Positions 33,643-35,055 of a stretch of DNA of 35,055 nucleotides are shown one piece after another. Below the pieces are notes generated by a model. It made no database searches. It was given only the letters and a program-made list of their open reading frames with translations, and had not been told where the DNA came from. This stretch comes from Deltaproteobacteria bacterium (lineage in GTDB: Bacteria; Desulfobacterota; GWC2-55-46; JAJCZF01), in contig JAJCZF010000010.1 of the NCBI GenBank assembly GCA_029262535.1, positions 1-35,055 on the forward strand. Reading direction: 5' to 3'. Each line of letters opens with the position of its first letter. Positions within the stretch are counted from its first letter, which is position 1. A program made the translations under genes and the position numbers.

Positions 33643-33888
33643 ATGTCTACATCTATAAAAGAGAGGGTCGAGGTCGCGGCTGTATTCAGGGGCGGCCCCG
33701 GCGCGTTGAGGCCGGTGAAATTTCGCTGGAACGGCCAGGAATATCCGGTGAAAGAGGTCACCTATATATGGAATACGCGCCAGGGTAGGGACAAGATCAT
33801 ACATTTCTCCGTAACCGACGGCGCAACGCTATTCGAGCTTGCCTATAACCTCGCCGATATGAGCTGGGCATTGAATAAGGTCGAATAA
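33643..33888 (+). CDS. Small protein of unknown function between lexA and dinB
   Basis: I do not recognise a named family with certainty. The 81-aa product has no signal peptide or membrane segment. It starts with a charged helix-like stretch (SIKERVEVAAVFRGG), then a likely beta-rich core with RPVKFRWNGQEYPVKEVTYIW, and a C-terminal segment with HFSVTDGATLFELAYN and a final tryptophan. The pattern of WxGxxYxVxxVxxxW resembles small proteins annotated near Y-family polymerase genes (DUF6504-like), but the match is from memory. It lies 15 nt after lexA and 41 nt before dinB, so SOS induction is likely. An accessory or regulatory role for Pol IV is a guess. Confidence 0.8.
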   Translation: MSTSIKERVEVAAVFRGGPGALRPVKFRWNGQEYPVKEVTYIWNTRQGRDKIIHFSVTDGATLFELAYNLADMSWALNKVE

Positions 33889-33929
33889 TCCCTCCATTAA
33901 CCATCTAAATAATATAGAGATTTGCCGCA

Positions 33930-35055
33930 GTGGAACGTATAATCGCCCATATAGATATGAATGCTTTCTTCGCCTCGGTGGAGCAGCAGGCCAACCCCGC
34001 GCTTCGGGGCAAGGCCATTGCCGTCACCGGCGGGGGTGAGAGGACGGTCGTAACGACCTCGTCATACGAGGCCAGGGCGCGTGGCGTTAAGACCGGCATG
34101 AATAAGTACGAGGCCAAACGGCTCTGTCCGGAGCTGATCATCGTCGTCGGCGACAACCGCAAATATACCGATACGGCGGTGCGTATGCTAAGGGTATTCG
34201 AGAGCTTCACACCGGCGGTCGAGGTCTATTCGGTCGACGAGGCCTTTCTCGATCTCACTGGAACAGGTAAGTTGCTCGGCCCGCCGGAGAGTATCGCGCG
34301 CGCCATAAAGAATAGGATCTTTGAGGAGATAGGTATTACCTGTTCGGCCGGCATAGGACCTAACAAGCTCGTCTCCAAGCTAGCCTCTAATATGCAAAAG
34401 CCCGACGGCCTTGTGCGCATCAGGCCCGAAGAGGTCGCCGCTATACTCGAAGGACTTCCGGTCGGCAAGTTATGGGGGATTGGTTCAAAGCTTGAGCAAC
34501 ACCTCGCCGTGATGGGCCTAAGGAGTTGCGGCGAGCTTGGGCGTTATCCGGTGAGCCGCCTTCGTAACCGATTCGGCATAGTGGGCGAGCGTCTTTCGAT
34601 GATGGGGCGCGGCCTCGATTCGTCGCCGATCATCCCGGTCGGAGAGGGGGGCGACCCAAAGAGTATCGGCCACTCGACGACACTGCGCAAGGATCTCTGC
34701 GACGGCGGCGAGCTGAGGCGTTATATATTAAAGCTCTCCGAGATGGTTGGACGCCGCGCCCGCCGCCACGGCTTCAAGGGGCGTGTTGTTTCGCTAACTC
34801 TCCGTTATAGCGACTTTTATACATTCTCACGCCAAAGGCGTCTTTCTGAAGCAACCGACGACGCGCGTTTGATATCTCTAACGGCAAAGCAGATATTAAG
34901 GTCAATAGGGCTTCGCGGCCCGGTCCGCCTGGTCGGTATATCGATATCAAAGCTCGTAAAGGGCCCGGCCCAGTTAAACCTCTTCGACCACGACGAACGC
35001 CGCGAGGCCCTCTTGCAGGCCATGGACCGCGTAAACGACCGCTACGGCGAGTTCT
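33930..35055 (+). CDS. dinB: DNA polymerase IV, C-terminus cut by the window end
   Basis: Y-family translesion polymerase induced in the SOS response. Translation from GTG 33930 stays open to the window edge, giving 375 residues of a protein usually near 350-420. It shows IAHIDMNAFFASVEQ (catalytic D9, likely steric-gate F14), YEARARGVKTGM, VYSVDEAFLDLTG (catalytic D103, E104), and the thumb region CSAGIGPNKLVSKLAS. It also has the little-finger domain with KSIGHSTTLRKDL, and QLNLFDHDERREALLQAMD near the C-terminus. AGAGA lies before the GTG; no ATG fits. A beta-clamp motif, if present, may be QLNLFD, close to the consensus QLxLF. Because the stop codon is not seen, no complete ORF can be called from the window. 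Confidence 0.93.
   Translation, partial: MERIIAHIDMNAFFASVEQQANPALRGKAIAVTGGGERTVVTTSSYEARARGVKTGMNKYEAKRLCPELIIVVGDNRKYTDTAVRMLRVFESFTPAVEVYSVDEAFLDLTGTGKLLGPPESIARAIKNRIFEEIGITCSAGIGPNKLVSKLASNMQKPDGLVRIRPEEVAAILEGLPVGKLWGIGSKLEQHLAVMGLRSCGELGRYPVSRLRNRFGIVGERLSMMGRGLDSSPIIPVGEGGDPKSIGHSTTLRKDLCDGGELRRYILKLSEMVGRRARRHGFKGRVVSLTLRYSDFYTFSRQRRLSEATDDARLISLTAKQILRSIGLRGPVRLVGISISKLVKGPAQLNLFDHDERREALLQAMDRVNDRYGEF

Overview
The window is a stretch of bacterial chromosome. It starts at the ribosome binding site of tuf and runs through one unbroken, same-strand S10-spc-alpha ribosomal protein supercluster (about 1-16.7 kb, 32 genes). The gene order is the standard bacterial one: tuf, rpsJ, rplC, rplD, rplW, rplB, rpsS, rplV, rpsC, rplP, rpmC, rpsQ, rplN, rplX, rplE, rpsN, rpsH, rplF, rplR, rpsE, rpmD, rplO, secY, adk, map, infA, rpmJ, rpsM, rpsK, rpsD, rpoA, rplQ. 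A 13-bp perfect hairpin with a T-run closes the cluster at about 16.78 kb. Signal peptides, a periplasmic di-haem cytochrome c peroxidase, an NtrY/NtrX-type two-component pair with a DUF4390-like partner, and a LexA/Pol IV cassette suggest a Gram-negative bacterium of deltaproteobacterial (Desulfobacterota-like) or neighbouring affiliation. That placement is an inference from gene content, not a phylogeny.

Region by region. (1) 1-16.7 kb: translation and export core, with very tight or overlapping junctions, many TTG/GTG starts, and Zn-ribbon forms of S14, S4, L24 and L36. An internal extended -10 promoter sits ahead of rplO. (2) 16.9-21.1 kb: secreted DUF4390-like protein, membrane histidine kinase NtrY-like, sigma-54 response regulator NtrX-like. 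(3) 21.1-24.5 kb: short, separately promoted and terminated genes for thioredoxin, a TlpA/ResA-like membrane thiol-disulfide protein, ribulose-phosphate 3-epimerase and a cytochrome c peroxidase. Most have a clear hairpin terminator and an extended -10 promoter. (4) 24.6-32.7 kb, minus strand: two related giant REC-PASn-GGDEF-EAL proteins (1651 and 965 aa). Their GGDEF motifs are degenerate (GSDEF, GADEF) while the EAL residues are conserved, so they are probably signal-gated c-di-GMP phosphodiesterases. (5) 32.9 kb to the end: lexA, a small unknown protein and dinB (Pol IV, cut by the window end), behind a TTGACA-N17-TATTAT promoter whose start site is covered by an imperfect 18-bp dyad that looks like the LexA operator.

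No tRNA, rRNA, insertion sequence, CRISPR array, phage gene or integration scar was seen. Most of the window is ordinary core genome. The less ordinary parts are the tandem c-di-GMP regulators, the lexA operator with its unknown middle gene, the start-codon and promoter habits of this organism, and several possible RNA structures in the few real gaps of the ribosomal operon.
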